64,000 nucleotides of DNA from NCBI RefSeq assembly GCF_032163395.1, contig NZ_CP119968.1:3312001-3376000 (forward strand), read 5' to 3'. Shown piece by piece: positions 26,817-36,919 of this stretch (position 1 is the first letter of the stretch; the number at the start of each line of letters is the position of its first letter). The notes below the pieces were generated by a model, which saw only the letters and a list, made by a program, of their open reading frames with translations, ran no database searches and was not told where the DNA came from. Source of the DNA: Gloeocapsopsis dulcis (GTDB lineage: Bacteria > Cyanobacteriota > Cyanobacteriia > Cyanobacteriales > Chroococcidiopsidaceae). The position numbers were made by a program, and so were the translations under genes.

Positions 26817-27923
26817 CTAGCTGCTAGCGCCTACTAATTGTGCTTGCTGATAGTCGTGCTGCAACTTACGATACATTTCCTCGCGGCGATCGTACAAGCG
26901 CTTTAATGAACGAGGTTTGCACTGGTTTATGACGTAAGCAGTGATAATTGGTAATGCGATCGTACTGTCGGTGTAGCAAACAACTGTACTGGGTAACTCT
27001 TCAGGGTCTACTTTACCCCAGCTGACAGCTTCACTCGGAGTTGCACCAGAAAGTCCGCCAGTATCAGGTCGCGCATCGGTAACTTGCACAAAGTAGTCGT
27101 GACCGCGTTCTTCTAAGCCTAAAACTTCGTGCAGTTGTGGTTGTGTTTGCAACAGAAAGTTTTTCGGGCTACCACCACCAATAATAACTGCAGCACTTTT
27201 ACCTTCTACACCAGAAATACTATCCCGCGCGCAGTAAGCGATCGCCGCAGTTTCATTCACATCAATTGCGGGATCAATAATCATGTTTGACCCTGACAAA
27301 GATAACGCGGCTACGTTCATTCCAATCGAACTATCACCAGGAGAGGAAGTATAAATAGGAACGCCACATTCGTATGCTGTCGCTAACAAACAAGAATGCT
27401 CTACACCAACTTGTTTTTCGACTTCTCGGACGTATTTACCTAGCAAGTTATGAAACTCAGCAGTTCCCATTCGTTTTTGAAACGGTTCGGCTTGGATAAT
27501 TTTCCGGATGAAATCATCTGTTCCCAGCAGCACATCATAATCAAAAATAATGTCATAAATACGTATTGTGCCTTGTTCGCGTAGTTTGACATCATCTAAG
27601 AAGGGGCTGCTACTATACAACTTCATTCCCAAGCCATAGTGCAGATCGTGGTAGAGATTAGCGCCAGTACTAATAATCCAATCAACAAAGCCATGACGCA
27701 TTAGTGGTGCAAGGGCAGAAACGCCAAATCCTGCTGGAGTCATCGCACCAGATACACTCAAGCCTACTGTCACGCCTTCTTGTAGCACTTCGCGGCTAAG
27801 TAATTGACAAATTTCCCGTAACCGTGCTGAATTGTATGCAGTGAAGTAGTTATCAATTAAGTCCACTACACCAATATCCGATGGTATTGGAACTGGTGCA
27901 ATTTTTTTGCTAGGTATTGCCAT
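26817..27923 (-). CDS. Deoxyhypusine synthase-like protein (probable homospermidine-type synthase)
   Basis: A 368-residue NAD-dependent enzyme of the deoxyhypusine synthase family. Cyanobacteria lack eIF5A, so bacterial members more likely transfer aminobutyl groups to polyamines such as putrescine. NAD-binding and active-site stretches are visible: [42 protein letters not shown] and the lysine-bearing [12 protein letters not shown], where the Trp-Gly-Lys matches the catalytic lysine of the eukaryotic enzyme. The precise substrate is not resolved by sequence. It lies in a minus-strand pair with the macrodomain gene, 40 bp downstream of it. Confidence 0.85.
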   Translation of the reverse strand: MAIPSKKIAPVPIPSDIGVVDLIDNYFTAYNSARLREICQLLSREVLQEGVTVGLSVSGAMTPAGFGVSALAPLMRHGFVDWIISTGANLYHDLHYGLGMKLYSSSPFLDDVKLREQGTIRIYDIIFDYDVLLGTDDFIRKIIQAEPFQKRMGTAEFHNLLGKYVREVEKQVGVEHSCLLATAYECGVPIYTSSPGDSSIGMNVAALSLSGSNMIIDPAIDVNETAAIAYCARDSISGVEGKSAAVIIGGGSPKNFLLQTQPQLHEVLGLEERGHDYFVQVTDARPDTGGLSGATPSEAVSWGKVDPEELPSTVVCYTDSTIALPIITAYVINQCKPRSLKRLYDRREEMYRKLQHDYQQAQLVGASS

Positions 27924-27963
27924 TATTTCACTCCCATTGATGGATCGCCCCGATCTAATGTAG

Positions 27964-28485
27964 CTAGGTTTTGTCGATTTGTTTTAGTGCCGTTAGGTAG
28001 CGATCGCCTGCGCTTTGACTAAAGCAGACTAAAATCACTTGTTCAAGAGTATAATTCTCTTTGAGAAACTGCTGAATTTCAGTCACAGCTATTTGTGCTG
28101 CCCTATCAACAGGAAATCCATAAGCACCAGTGCTAATCGCTGGAAAAGCAATTGTCTGAATTTGATATTGTTCTACTAGCGCCAAACTGCTACGGTAACA
28201 TTGCGCAAGTAGCTCATCTTCCCCTTGACGACCACCCTGCCATACTGGACCTACAGTATGAATAACCCACTTAGCTGGGAGATTGTAGCCTTTCGTAATT
28301 TTTGCTTCTCCAGTAGCACAACCTTTGAGTTGGCGACATTCCTCTAGTAACTGAGATCCTGCTGCACGATGAATCGCACCATCCACACCACCACCGCCCA
28401 ACAGCGAGTTGTTAGCAGCATTTACAATTGCATCGACATTTTGTTGCGTAATATCTCCGATGATGACACTGATTCGTTGACTCAT
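27964..28485 (-). CDS. Macrodomain protein, probable O-acetyl-ADP-ribose deacetylase
   Basis: Single macrodomain of 173 residues of the YmdB/MacroD type. The ADP-ribose loop is [20 protein letters not shown] followed by [14 protein letters not shown], with Asn/Asp residues placed as in deacetylases. The second loop is [18 protein letters not shown]. It probably removes ADP-ribose or its acetyl ester from metabolites or proteins. The insertion [10 protein letters not shown] is typical. The gene is upstream of, and codirectional with, the deoxyhypusine synthase-like gene. Confidence 0.9.
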   Translation of the reverse strand: MSQRISVIIGDITQQNVDAIVNAANNSLLGGGGVDGAIHRAAGSQLLEECRQLKGCATGEAKITKGYNLPAKWVIHTVGPVWQGGRQGEDELLAQCYRSSLALVEQYQIQTIAFPAISTGAYGFPVDRAAQIAVTEIQQFLKENYTLEQVILVCFSQSAGDRYLTALKQIDKT

Positions 28486-28692
28486 ATTAGTTTTTGATTA
28501 TTTGTTTTACTATAAAAGGTCTTTGACCTTACCATTTGTAGTATTCAAAACCTGAAATATTATCATTATTTGTTATCCAATTGAATATAAATATTTTCTC
28601 TTGTCTTAACTGATATAAATACTCGCAAGTAATAAATATAATGAACTAAAAATGAAGAAAAAAAATTAGTTATAATTTATTTATTTAGACAA

Positions 28693-29370
28693 ATGACAAC
28701 TAATACCTCCACAAATTTAAATCCAGATGTGGAAGCTGAACGCTTGAATCAAGAAGCAACAGCTTCATCGCTGACAGAAGAACAATATCAGCGCAAGATG
28801 CAACGGCGCAAAGAAGTGCAAGAAAAGCGGGTAGCCCAAGCATCACAAGAAAAAGGCTTAATTATTGTTAATACTGGGAACGGTAAGGGAAAAACAACAG
28901 CAGCACTAGGAATGGTGTTGCGATCGCTTGGTCATGGCTATAAAGTAGCTATTGTCCAATTCATTAAAGGAGCTTGGGAACCTGCAGAAAAAGCGGTTCT
29001 CAGTCGCTGGGCAGATCAGTTACAATTCCATGCGATGGGTGAAGGCTTTACTTGGGAAACTCAAAACCGCGAACGTGATATTCAAAAAGCCAATGAAGCA
29101 TGGGAAATTGCATTAAACTGCATCCGTAATTCTGACTTGAGATTAGTACTATTAGATGAAGTGAATGTTGCCCTCAAATTAGGTTTTTTGAGTGTCGAGA
29201 CAGTGCTAGCAGGGCTAGAGCAAAAGCCAAGTGATTCACACATAATTTTAACCGGAAGAGGCGCACCAGCAGCTTTAATTGAACGTGCTGACTTAGTAAC
29301 TGAGATGACGCTAGTCAAGCACCCTTTTCGCGAACAAGGAGTAAAAGCCCAACCAGGAATTGAGTTTTAA
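28693..29370 (+). CDS. cobO: Cob(I)yrinic acid a,c-diamide adenosyltransferase
   Basis: ATP:corrinoid adenosyltransferase of the CobA/CobO/BtuR family that adds the adenosyl group to cobalamin or its precursor. It has 225 residues. The P-loop is IIVNTGNGKGKTTAALGMVL near residues 56-75; the Walker B-like strand is RLVLLDEVNVALKLG. The N-terminal 45 residues are a charged helix (YQRKMQRRKEVQEKRVAQAS). It stands alone on the plus strand. The A+T-rich spacer of about 200 bp upstream could hold its promoter; no cobalamin riboswitch was recognised there. Confidence 0.92.
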   Translation: MTTNTSTNLNPDVEAERLNQEATASSLTEEQYQRKMQRRKEVQEKRVAQASQEKGLIIVNTGNGKGKTTAALGMVLRSLGHGYKVAIVQFIKGAWEPAEKAVLSRWADQLQFHAMGEGFTWETQNRERDIQKANEAWEIALNCIRNSDLRLVLLDEVNVALKLGFLSVETVLAGLEQKPSDSHIILTGRGAPAALIERADLVTEMTLVKHPFREQGVKAQPGIEF

Positions 29371-29401
29371 TATTAGCAATTAGCTTGATATCTATAAATA
29401 C

Positions 29402-29968
29402 TTAGTTGGAATAGTTATTTCGACAAGTTTGGAGGATTTGGCGATCGCTAGTACTAACTTCAGGCAGTTGATAATATTCTTGCAATGCAACAGCGTAAGG
29501 GTAAGAGATTGCCGAAAATTCCTCTTCAAGCCGAGGATCACTCGCGGTTGCAATTTGTTGTGGTTGCGCTAGTGCATCTTCGCCAGCATCGGGCGCATCA
29601 GCAACTATTAAAGCAAGTTCACCTGAGTTGATATTGCCAGAGAAACAACTAAATTCTGAATAAGGTAAGTAAAATGCCCCAATTACTTTACCTTGATGCA
29701 ATTCAAACACCATATACTCTTGCCCTATCTGTTGCGGCTGTGGTGCTCTGCCGTATAAGTATACACCGTCTTGCTGTGGTAGTTTTCCTCGCAAGACTGG
29801 AAACGTATCTTTACCTGAGTTGATAGTATTCCTGTATGGCGAGGCGGCGATCGCAGATGGCATTAACCCTGGCATGACTTCACTCGCAAAAATGCCCATT
29901 CCTAAGAGTAAACTAGCCAGTGGAACTTGTCGCAATAAACTACATAAGGATGATAATTTATTAATCAT
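29402..29968 (-). CDS. Exported protein of unknown function
   Basis: A 188-residue protein with an N-terminal signal peptide (LCSLLRQVPLASLLLGMGIF then ASEVMPGLMPSAIAAS; cleavage probably near residue 42). The mature part contains FPVLRGKLPQQDGVYLYGRA and EYMVFELHQGKVIGAFYLPY, patterns shared with small exported cyanobacterial proteins of unknown role. It ends with two cysteines in total (SEFSCFSG, LQTCRNN), which may pair. Convergent with cobO. Confidence 0.7.
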   Translation of the reverse strand: MINKLSSLCSLLRQVPLASLLLGMGIFASEVMPGLMPSAIAASPYRNTINSGKDTFPVLRGKLPQQDGVYLYGRAPQPQQIGQEYMVFELHQGKVIGAFYLPYSEFSCFSGNINSGELALIVADAPDAGEDALAQPQQIATASDPRLEEEFSAISYPYAVALQEYYQLPEVSTSDRQILQTCRNNYSN

Positions 29969-30291
29969 TGATTAAAGAGGGGCATTATTCAGCATTACTT
30001 AAAGCATAGCTAATTAGTCATATAAAATTATTCCTTCGCAAGTTGGACTTTATCTTTAACAGAACTTAACTATGAAATAAAGATAATCTTCTTTAGGTAA
30101 GTAGACAAAAGCCAAGGCAATAGGTTATTTGTTATTTCTACAACAGTTATTAGCGCTTTTCTGGAAAAGGATTATCCTACTAGTCAATTTAGTTATTAGC
30201 GCATAATATTAAGTCTAGCCTTCCTTATGGTGTAATTTCAGTATTCTGAATCACAGGTAAGGTTTAACTATCATCTAGTTGTGATACGACC
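29969..30291. other. Intergenic region, no gene seen
   Basis: A 323-bp A+T-rich gap between the exported-protein gene and the sulfotransferase. TTAGTTATTAGCGC occurs in two variants (near 30147 and 30190). I see no open frame with protein-like composition and no clear hairpin. Confidence 0.4.
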
Positions 30292-31209
30292 CTATGAGTT
30301 TTTCATTAAAGTATATGCACCGCTAATATTTGGCAGAGGTTCTTGTGAATATATTGTGTTTAGTCCAAAGAGACTCAGAATCTCTATTGCTCTTGTTAGT
30401 TGCTCTTCTGTAATGTGTTTTTTCCAACTATCAACTACATTACCTGTAGTAATAATCGCACTTTCTTGCCGACTTGTCGCCGAAGGTTTGTTAAGAGTTG
30501 CAAAGACTGTGTCATCAAATTTTTTGCCTAAAAATGTAAATAAACGTTCAATTTCTGCTTTAGGCTCTTTACAAAAATTTTCGTAGAAAGTTAGATGAAT
30601 CTCTTCCGGAGCAAATTGTTTTAAAGGAACATAGTTTTCTAAACACCAGAGAAATACCTGCTTTTCAAAATCAGTTTTAGCTGCTGCAATTTCTTGCTTG
30701 AATGGTTGCAAAAAGTCTTCGACTAATTCTGGTTGTGCCAATAATTCATCTAAATGATTACCCCATCCTAATTGAAGTTTAGAGTTGACAACAGCACAGG
30801 GATGTCTGAACAACAAAATAATTGGAACTTCTGGAAAATTGTGGTGTAGCCATTTCAATAAAAAATTCGCTCTAATATCTTTAATCATTCGTTTTTGGCA
30901 GAGCACCTTTTTATTAAATTGGTCAGTCCATTGGTTTTTTATTTTGCCAGACAAGATAGCTTTTGCTGGTTGAATAAATTCTTGTTGTTGGTTATCTGGT
31001 CTTAAGTATTGTCGATATCTAAAGTGCTCAAATATACTTACTTTATAAGGATGAAAAGGCTCAAATATATCTCGATAATTATTATTGTAGTTAATAATAG
31101 AAGAAACCCAGGTTGTGCCACTTCTACCGGTTCCTGCTAGAAAAATTGCTTGTTTATAATCTGAGTTTAGCTCTACAAAAAGATGTTTCCAACGACTATT
31201 TTTTAACAT
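30292..31209 (-). CDS. Sulfotransferase family protein
   Basis: PAPS-dependent sulfotransferase-like protein of 305 residues. The 5'-phosphosulfate loop is IFLAGTGRSGTTWVSSII near residues 22-40, and the 3'-phosphate site is IILLFRHPCAVVNSKL near residue 130. No membrane anchor is visible, so it should act in the cytosol. It lies 16 bp downstream of a glycosyltransferase gene in the same operon, so sulfation of an extracellular polysaccharide or its precursor is likely. It is the last gene of a five-gene minus-strand cluster. Confidence 0.85.
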   Translation of the reverse strand: MLKNSRWKHLFVELNSDYKQAIFLAGTGRSGTTWVSSIINYNNNYRDIFEPFHPYKVSIFEHFRYRQYLRPDNQQQEFIQPAKAILSGKIKNQWTDQFNKKVLCQKRMIKDIRANFLLKWLHHNFPEVPIILLFRHPCAVVNSKLQLGWGNHLDELLAQPELVEDFLQPFKQEIAAAKTDFEKQVFLWCLENYVPLKQFAPEEIHLTFYENFCKEPKAEIERLFTFLGKKFDDTVFATLNKPSATSRQESAIITTGNVVDSWKKHITEEQLTRAIEILSLFGLNTIYSQEPLPNISGAYTLMKNS

Positions 31210-31225
31210 TTTTATAAATAAAAAA

Positions 31226-32455
31226 TTATGTATTTTTGACTAATTGATTGTAAAGTTCAAGATAGCGTTTCGCTTGTAATTCTAGAGGATATTCAGAAAG
31301 GGCGATCGCACGACAATTGTGTCGCATTTGTTCCCGCAGATTTTGCTCCTCTAGCAGGTATACAATCCCATCACAGAGATCTTGAGCATTTTCTAGTTCT
31401 GCTAAGTAACCTGTTATCCCTGGACGTACTAAGTCAGGAACACCACCAATTTTGCAAGAAACCATTGGCGTACCGCAAGCGATACTTTCTTGCAACGTTA
31501 GGGGTAAATTGTCTGCCCGCGTAGGAAAAATAAATAAGTCAGCAGCAGAATAAGCAATTGTTTTTGATTCGTCACTGGTAAGATAGCCCAGATCGATTGT
31601 TGTCATTCCTACAGTTTGAGCAATTGCTGCACCACTTTTACCAAAGATTAATAATACAGTTTCTGCTTTCAATCCACTCGGTAAGTTTTGTAATGCTTGT
31701 GCTAATAAATCTCCTCCCTTACGACGTTCTGTGAGGCTATCAGCACCAAACATGAGTACTTTTTTACCTTTTGGTATTCCCAAGTGCAATCTACATTGTT
31801 CTGAATCGAGGGGTTGATATGCTTGGGTATCGATCCCATAAGGAATTCTATGAATTGGAAAGCGATTGAGGATACTTTGTTTAGCTTGCTCGTATAGCCA
31901 TCTACTAGGAGTGACTATCGTTAAATTTGACTGGCTATAAACCCAATTTTTTAATTTCCATTCTAAGCTAGTATTATCTTTTTCAATTTTTGGATAAACA
32001 TCAGGATAAGGGCATTTACCACAGCCAGATTTCCAGCGATCGCAGTCGTAGCTGTATGTACAATGTCCTGTAAAACTCCACATATCATGGAGTGTAAACA
32101 CAGCAGGTTTATTTTTTGTTAAAGACGATATTGCTAAGTAGTTAAAGTATCCTGTATGTAGGTTATGAAAGTTGAGAATATCAGCCTTTTTGTATACGCT
32201 AGTTTTAGGAATATTAAATGTGCTCAAAAAATGTAGATAATTTAATCCTAAAGGCTTAGTTAAACGACGATATAACTGCCTTTCTATATAAGTTTTTTTA
32301 GCCGGCGTAGTCGTTACGCGATCGCTGTTACTTTGAGCTTTGCTCACTAAAAGGTGAGAATCTACTCCTTGAGTAAGCAAACCCTGATGCAGTCTATAGC
32401 CTGCAATTGCTGCTCCCCCACTAATATCAGATTGATTAATATGTAATACATTCAT
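31226..32455 (-). CDS. Glycosyltransferase family 4
   Basis: GT-B fold enzyme of 409 residues. It begins MNVLHINQSDISGGAAIAGY, typical of GT4 enzymes of polysaccharide clusters, with an acceptor-side Cys-rich patch (CTYSYDCDRWKSGCGKCPYP) near residue 132. The nucleotide-sugar site shows FGADSLTERRKGGDLLAQAL and LPLTLQESIACGTPMVSCKI then GGVPDLV. The sugar donor is unknown. The start overlaps the stop of the upstream GT by four bases (32452-32455), so the two are translationally coupled. Confidence 0.88.
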   Translation of the reverse strand: MNVLHINQSDISGGAAIAGYRLHQGLLTQGVDSHLLVSKAQSNSDRVTTTPAKKTYIERQLYRRLTKPLGLNYLHFLSTFNIPKTSVYKKADILNFHNLHTGYFNYLAISSLTKNKPAVFTLHDMWSFTGHCTYSYDCDRWKSGCGKCPYPDVYPKIEKDNTSLEWKLKNWVYSQSNLTIVTPSRWLYEQAKQSILNRFPIHRIPYGIDTQAYQPLDSEQCRLHLGIPKGKKVLMFGADSLTERRKGGDLLAQALQNLPSGLKAETVLLIFGKSGAAIAQTVGMTTIDLGYLTSDESKTIAYSAADLFIFPTRADNLPLTLQESIACGTPMVSCKIGGVPDLVRPGITGYLAELENAQDLCDGIVYLLEEQNLREQMRHNCRAIALSEYPLELQAKRYLELYNQLVKNT

Positions 32456-33672
32456 TTTTGGTCAGGCGAAGATTTCATATTGTTAACTAACACTTGCTGA
32501 AAAAATAATTTATAACTTTTAACACAATTCTCGATATTAAACTTTTCAAAGGCTTGTTGTGCAATTTGAGAATGCTGATTTAGTAGAGAGGGATTGTTGA
32601 TATATTGCAGCATGGCATGAGCAAGGGAAGCCACATCGGCTTTACCTGCCTGAATTTTGATCGTAAAACCTGCAATTTGAGCGTTATGCGTCATTATTTC
32701 AGGGATTCCCCCCATCTTAGTTGCGATCGCAGGTTTGCCAAAAGATAAATACTCAATAATGGAATAAGGAAGACTCTCGCCGTCAAAATATGTAGGCAAA
32801 ACCCCAACATCAAAACATTCTATCCAGTAATTAGGATCAGAAGAGTAGCCAACAAAGTGTACTCTATCAGCTATGCCATTAAGCGATGCTTTGAGATTTC
32901 TGAGATATTCGCTATCACCGACAAGAATTAAATACACTTCTTGTTTTGCGTACACCACCTGTTTAAACGCTTGAATTAACTCTGCCCAACCTTTTTCCTG
33001 AATTCCTCTAGCAACCATACCAAATACGAGAGCATCTTTTGGTATCTTTAGTTTCTCTCGCCCAGAGATAGTCTGTTTTTGTAGTTGAGGTAGCGCAATA
33101 CCGTTGTAAATCTTTTTTATAGGCAGATTACTTTTCACGTACTGCGCTATTGCTGTAGCATTATCTTCAGAAAGAACAACAATGCCATTAATTCTCTCGA
33201 AGATTTTCTGAGTATTGCTACGATCGCTTAGTTGTTGCTCGATAACGTATTTATAGTCGCCATGATCGGTAACAATAACTGGAATTGATAAATCTTTGAT
33301 ATTTTCTACAACAAAGCTGTCTGCATGATATAAATGACTATTAATTAAGTTCACCTTAAGTTGTTTAAGGACAAATTGAAAATGCAGTCTTCTTAATTTT
33401 TCTCGAAATTTTACTTTTTTACCTGTTTTTGCTGTCAAACGCTCTAATTTTGATAAGGTTTGATTTAGTAAAGTAGGTGAAGAAGGAGGAAAAAAAGATA
33501 TTACTTTAACATTATCAGGAAATCTGTCTATTAAAATGTTGTCAGTAATAGGAAAAAAATTAAAGTTATAAACATATACAGTGTGATATTTCGCTAAAGC
33601 ACTCGCTAACCTGATGACAAAGGTTTGTGCGCCTCCGGTCATTAGATGGGAAATGGTAATAAGAATTTTCAT
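32452..33672 (-). CDS. Glycosyltransferase family 4
   Basis: Second GT-B enzyme, 406 residues. The N-terminal lobe begins KILITISHLMTGGAQTFVIR, with the glycine-rich acceptor loop. The C-terminal lobe has FGMVARGIQEKGWAELIQAF and the donor-binding EX7E-like region DGESLPYSIIEYLSFGKPAI then ATKMGGIPEIM. It probably adds one sugar of the repeat unit on the cytosolic face of the membrane. It is followed with overlap by the second GT4 gene. Confidence 0.88.
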   Translation of the reverse strand: MKILITISHLMTGGAQTFVIRLASALAKYHTVYVYNFNFFPITDNILIDRFPDNVKVISFFPPSSPTLLNQTLSKLERLTAKTGKKVKFREKLRRLHFQFVLKQLKVNLINSHLYHADSFVVENIKDLSIPVIVTDHGDYKYVIEQQLSDRSNTQKIFERINGIVVLSEDNATAIAQYVKSNLPIKKIYNGIALPQLQKQTISGREKLKIPKDALVFGMVARGIQEKGWAELIQAFKQVVYAKQEVYLILVGDSEYLRNLKASLNGIADRVHFVGYSSDPNYWIECFDVGVLPTYFDGESLPYSIIEYLSFGKPAIATKMGGIPEIMTHNAQIAGFTIKIQAGKADVASLAHAMLQYINNPSLLNQHSQIAQQAFEKFNIENCVKSYKLFFQQVLVNNMKSSPDQK

Positions 33673-33891
33673 ATTTAGCAGAGATCAGAGGTCAGAATTC
33701 AATTTAGTTAGATCAATGGTTCCAAACTTCTATAATGTCTTAACCTTATTGATCATTGCTATATTATTAAGTCAAATGGTAAAATAAATAAAATTCAGTA
33801 TTTATAGTTAGTCAGTTTAAGTTAATTATAAACGGTAAGATTCGGTAAGGAGGTAATAGAAATTAAGATACTTTTTGAAATCAAGTTATCC

Positions 33892-34977
33892 TCAAGATTG
33901 GGCTAATTGAGTAGACATAGGTGTATTTTGTAATGTGACGGAATGCCTTTGCCGCATTAATTCTGTAGACCAACGGATACTGAGATATTCTCGCGCTAAT
34001 CGTCTGATATAACGAGTTCGTCTAACTTTGAAATAGAGTAGACCTTCCCAGTATTCTATCGTGTTGACTAAATTTTTTTCGCGGCAAATTGTCCAAATTC
34101 TGAGGGCTTCATCAGTGGATTTGACATAAGTTGACCATTGTGTTGCCAACCAGAAATAAAGTCCTGCGATTAGATAGCGGCGATGAGCATTGAGCAATTG
34201 TGCTTTAGCAAGCATTGTATGGACTTCTGCAATTAGTTGTTCGTTAGAAAGCAGATATCCGGCTGTAATTCCTTTTTTACCAATGGAATCTCTATGTTTT
34301 ACAGGCATCCGCCAAAAGCAATCAGGTTGAGAAAACTTTTCGTACTTTAATCCTTTCACTAATGCTCGGACATGAAATTCCCAATCTTGCCAAATAATTA
34401 AACTTTCGTCCCACGGTCCTAATTTTTGCAGTGCTGCTTTTCTCCAAATAGGACTAGTCGTTTGCCAAGGAACATCCAAAGATAAAAATCGATCGAGATC
34501 GTGTTCATGTTCTTGGGTTTCGCGGTTCCAAAGCAACGCTTCGTCTCCTGGTTGATCGCAGAACACTTGACAAGCAAAGACTCCAAAGTCTAAGTCAGGG
34601 CGATCGAGCATCGTTGCAACACGTTTTTCTAAACAGTGTGGTGCTAAACAATCATCTGAATCCAAAAAAATGATATAATCACCGGATGCCTGAGCAACTC
34701 CTTGATTACGAGAAGCGGGAGCACCAGGTTTACCTTGACTGCGCTTGACGAAGCGGATACGTGAATCTGCTTGTGACAATGCCAACATTTGTGCTTCTGT
34801 CTCGTCTGTTGAGCCATCGTCAACCACAAGAACTTCCCAGTTTTCGTAGGTTTGTTCGCGAATAGATTTAATTGTTTCTAATAACAATAAGTAGCGATTT
34901 TTTGTGGGAATGACAATAGAAACTTTGGATGAACTGAGATAATTTTGTTCTATGTGATGGTTCCCATTAAGACTCAT
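33892..34977 (-). CDS. Glycosyltransferase family 2
   Basis: GT-A fold enzyme of 361 residues. The nucleotide-binding start is VSIVIPTKNRYLLLLETIKS followed by WEVLVVDDGSTDETEA, and the metal-binding DxD is in YIIFLDSDDCLAPHCLEKR near residue 107. It lacks membrane segments, so it is a soluble cytosolic transferase. Gene order (ABC exporter, GT2, GT4, GT4, sulfotransferase) indicates synthesis and export of a sulfated glycan. The 219-bp spacer downstream of it (33673-33891) shows no gene. Confidence 0.9.
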   Translation of the reverse strand: MSLNGNHHIEQNYLSSSKVSIVIPTKNRYLLLLETIKSIREQTYENWEVLVVDDGSTDETEAQMLALSQADSRIRFVKRSQGKPGAPASRNQGVAQASGDYIIFLDSDDCLAPHCLEKRVATMLDRPDLDFGVFACQVFCDQPGDEALLWNRETQEHEHDLDRFLSLDVPWQTTSPIWRKAALQKLGPWDESLIIWQDWEFHVRALVKGLKYEKFSQPDCFWRMPVKHRDSIGKKGITAGYLLSNEQLIAEVHTMLAKAQLLNAHRRYLIAGLYFWLATQWSTYVKSTDEALRIWTICREKNLVNTIEYWEGLLYFKVRRTRYIRRLAREYLSIRWSTELMRQRHSVTLQNTPMSTQLAQS

Positions 34978-35068
34978 TTGATTGCTTTTTTGTCGTGAAT
35001 AGAGATTGGAGTCTAAATACTAGTGCTGATCTGGTTAAGCAGCAATGCCAAGCATTTTGAGTATGATT

Positions 35069-36919
35069 TTATCCTGCTTGACTATATTCATGCTGCATTT
35101 GATGATACTTCCAAAGTTCGCCGCGTCGATCGAGTAGTTCTTGGTATCCTCCTTGTTCAATAATGCGACCTTGCTCTAAGACAACAACTTTGTCAGCACG
35201 GACAATTGTTGATAGACGATGTGCGATCGCAATTACAGTTCTTCCTACAGCTAGCTTCTCTAACGACTGTTGAATTAACCGCTCTGATACTGAGTCTAAT
35301 GCACTTGTCGCTTCATCGAGGATTAAAATATCTGGGTTGCGCAACAGGGCACGGGCGATCGCAATGCGCTGACGTTGTCCTCCTGATAAGCGGACTCCGC
35401 GATCGCCTAACTGTGTATCTAACCCTTGCGGCAGATCTTGAATAAACTCCAGCGCATTGGCAAGTTTTGCTGCTTCAATAACTGTTGCGTCATCTACATC
35501 TTCTAATGCATAGGCAATATTTTCACGCACAGAAGTATTAAATATATAAGTGTCTTGACTCACAACAGCTAGCTTATTACGGAATGAGTAGATATTAAAT
35601 TCGCGTAGATCAACGCCATCAATTAACACCTTACCGCGAGTAGGATCGTAAAACCTAGGGATCAAATCTACTAAAGTACTTTTACCAGCACCTGATGCTC
35701 CTACTAGGGCTGTCATCTTACCTTTTTCAATAGTTAAATTAATGTCGTGTAAGACAATTTCATCTGAGTCATAGCCAAAATCTACTCTCACAAACTCAAT
35801 TTTTTGCTTCAATCCAAAAAGCTTTTTGTTGCCGTTATGAAACAAAGGTTTATCGTCTATGCGAAGTAACTCTTTAATATTATTGAAAGATCCTTGACAA
35901 TTACTTAACTGTACTCTTGCACCATCAATTTGCCGCCGCAAAGGCATAATTCGTAGTAAAACAAAGAGAAAGGTTAATAACGAAGATACTTGTAATTGTC
36001 CAGCAGGAATTAGAACTGTAAATGCTAGCAGAAGCATTCCAACTAGAATGGCTGTTGCCACTCCTTCTGAAAGTGGTTCAATGATTGATGAGATCGAGAC
36101 AGCTTTAGTAGTGGCTTTGAGAAAGTTAGAATTAGCCTCGTCAAATCTTTTTCTTTCAAAGTTATATGCTGCAAAAGCTTGAACTGTACGAACTCCATGA
36201 ATGTATTCAAGCGATACTGAAGTGTACCACTTTGCTGCCCTTGTTCTTTCAAAACTTGCTTCTCGTACGCGCCCTAAGAGCGATGAAATTCCTACTGATA
36301 TTAAACTAAAGAGCAAAATAGAAACAATTGTCAGTTGCCAAGACAGCAAGAACATAGAAATAATATAGACAAATAGTATCGTAAATTTTGTCAAAATTAT
36401 TGAGACGAAATTAAACGCCTGCATGATCTGCATGATTTCAGTTGTAATGCTGTGTACTAACCCTCCTGATCTTGTCTTGGCAAAATATCGTAAGCTTAAC
36501 GATTGAAATAATTCAAATATTCGCTTTCGCAGAAAATAAACTAATTTAAATTGCGTAATTTGTGTGTAAAGGCGACCTAAATAAGTAAAGAGCGATCGCA
36601 CTACAGTTGTTAATAAAATTAAGGCACATACTCGATAAATTCGCTCAGACGCAGGAGCATTAACTCCTAAAACCCAAATATCAAACCACTCAATTCCAGT
36701 GCGAATTGGTTGGGCATCTGGATTCGTTACATTCTGGAGAAACGAAAGAATAAATCCTACCCCAATACCTTCAAATATGGCAGCAATTATAGTAAAGACG
36801 ATAGCTAAAATTGCAATTCTTCGGAAGTTACGAAATTCTCTAATCAGAAAGTAGTTTTCTTGCCAAATTTTTGTAGCTTGTAACAAATTGCGGAATAGTA
36901 GCGGAATTTTGGAGTTCAT
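35069..36919 (-). CDS. ABC exporter, HepA/MsbA-type half-transporter
   Basis: Fused membrane and ATPase half-transporter of 616 residues. Six membrane segments (about residues 30-330) include IAILAIVFTIIAAIFEGIGV and LLFSLISVGISSLLG. The ATPase has Walker A GASGAGKST, signature LSGGQRQRIAIARALL, Walker B ILILDEATSALDS and the H-loop IAIAHRLSTI. The closest match by eye is the HepA group, which in heterocystous cyanobacteria deposits envelope polysaccharide; here it leads a glycan-synthesis operon, so glycan or glycolipid export is the likely job. It is the first gene of the minus-strand cluster. Confidence 0.88.
   Translation of the reverse strand: MNSKIPLLFRNLLQATKIWQENYFLIREFRNFRRIAILAIVFTIIAAIFEGIGVGFILSFLQNVTNPDAQPIRTGIEWFDIWVLGVNAPASERIYRVCALILLTTVVRSLFTYLGRLYTQITQFKLVYFLRKRIFELFQSLSLRYFAKTRSGGLVHSITTEIMQIMQAFNFVSIILTKFTILFVYIISMFLLSWQLTIVSILLFSLISVGISSLLGRVREASFERTRAAKWYTSVSLEYIHGVRTVQAFAAYNFERKRFDEANSNFLKATTKAVSISSIIEPLSEGVATAILVGMLLLAFTVLIPAGQLQVSSLLTFLFVLLRIMPLRRQIDGARVQLSNCQGSFNNIKELLRIDDKPLFHNGNKKLFGLKQKIEFVRVDFGYDSDEIVLHDINLTIEKGKMTALVGASGAGKSTLVDLIPRFYDPTRGKVLIDGVDLREFNIYSFRNKLAVVSQDTYIFNTSVRENIAYALEDVDDATVIEAAKLANALEFIQDLPQGLDTQLGDRGVRLSGGQRQRIAIARALLRNPDILILDEATSALDSVSERLIQQSLEKLAVGRTVIAIAHRLSTIVRADKVVVLEQGRIIEQGGYQELLDRRGELWKYHQMQHEYSQAG

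Noticed and set aside
28486-28692. Possible cobalamin riboswitch upstream of cobO
   Set aside because: No B12-box-like conserved core could be recognised in the A+T-rich spacer.
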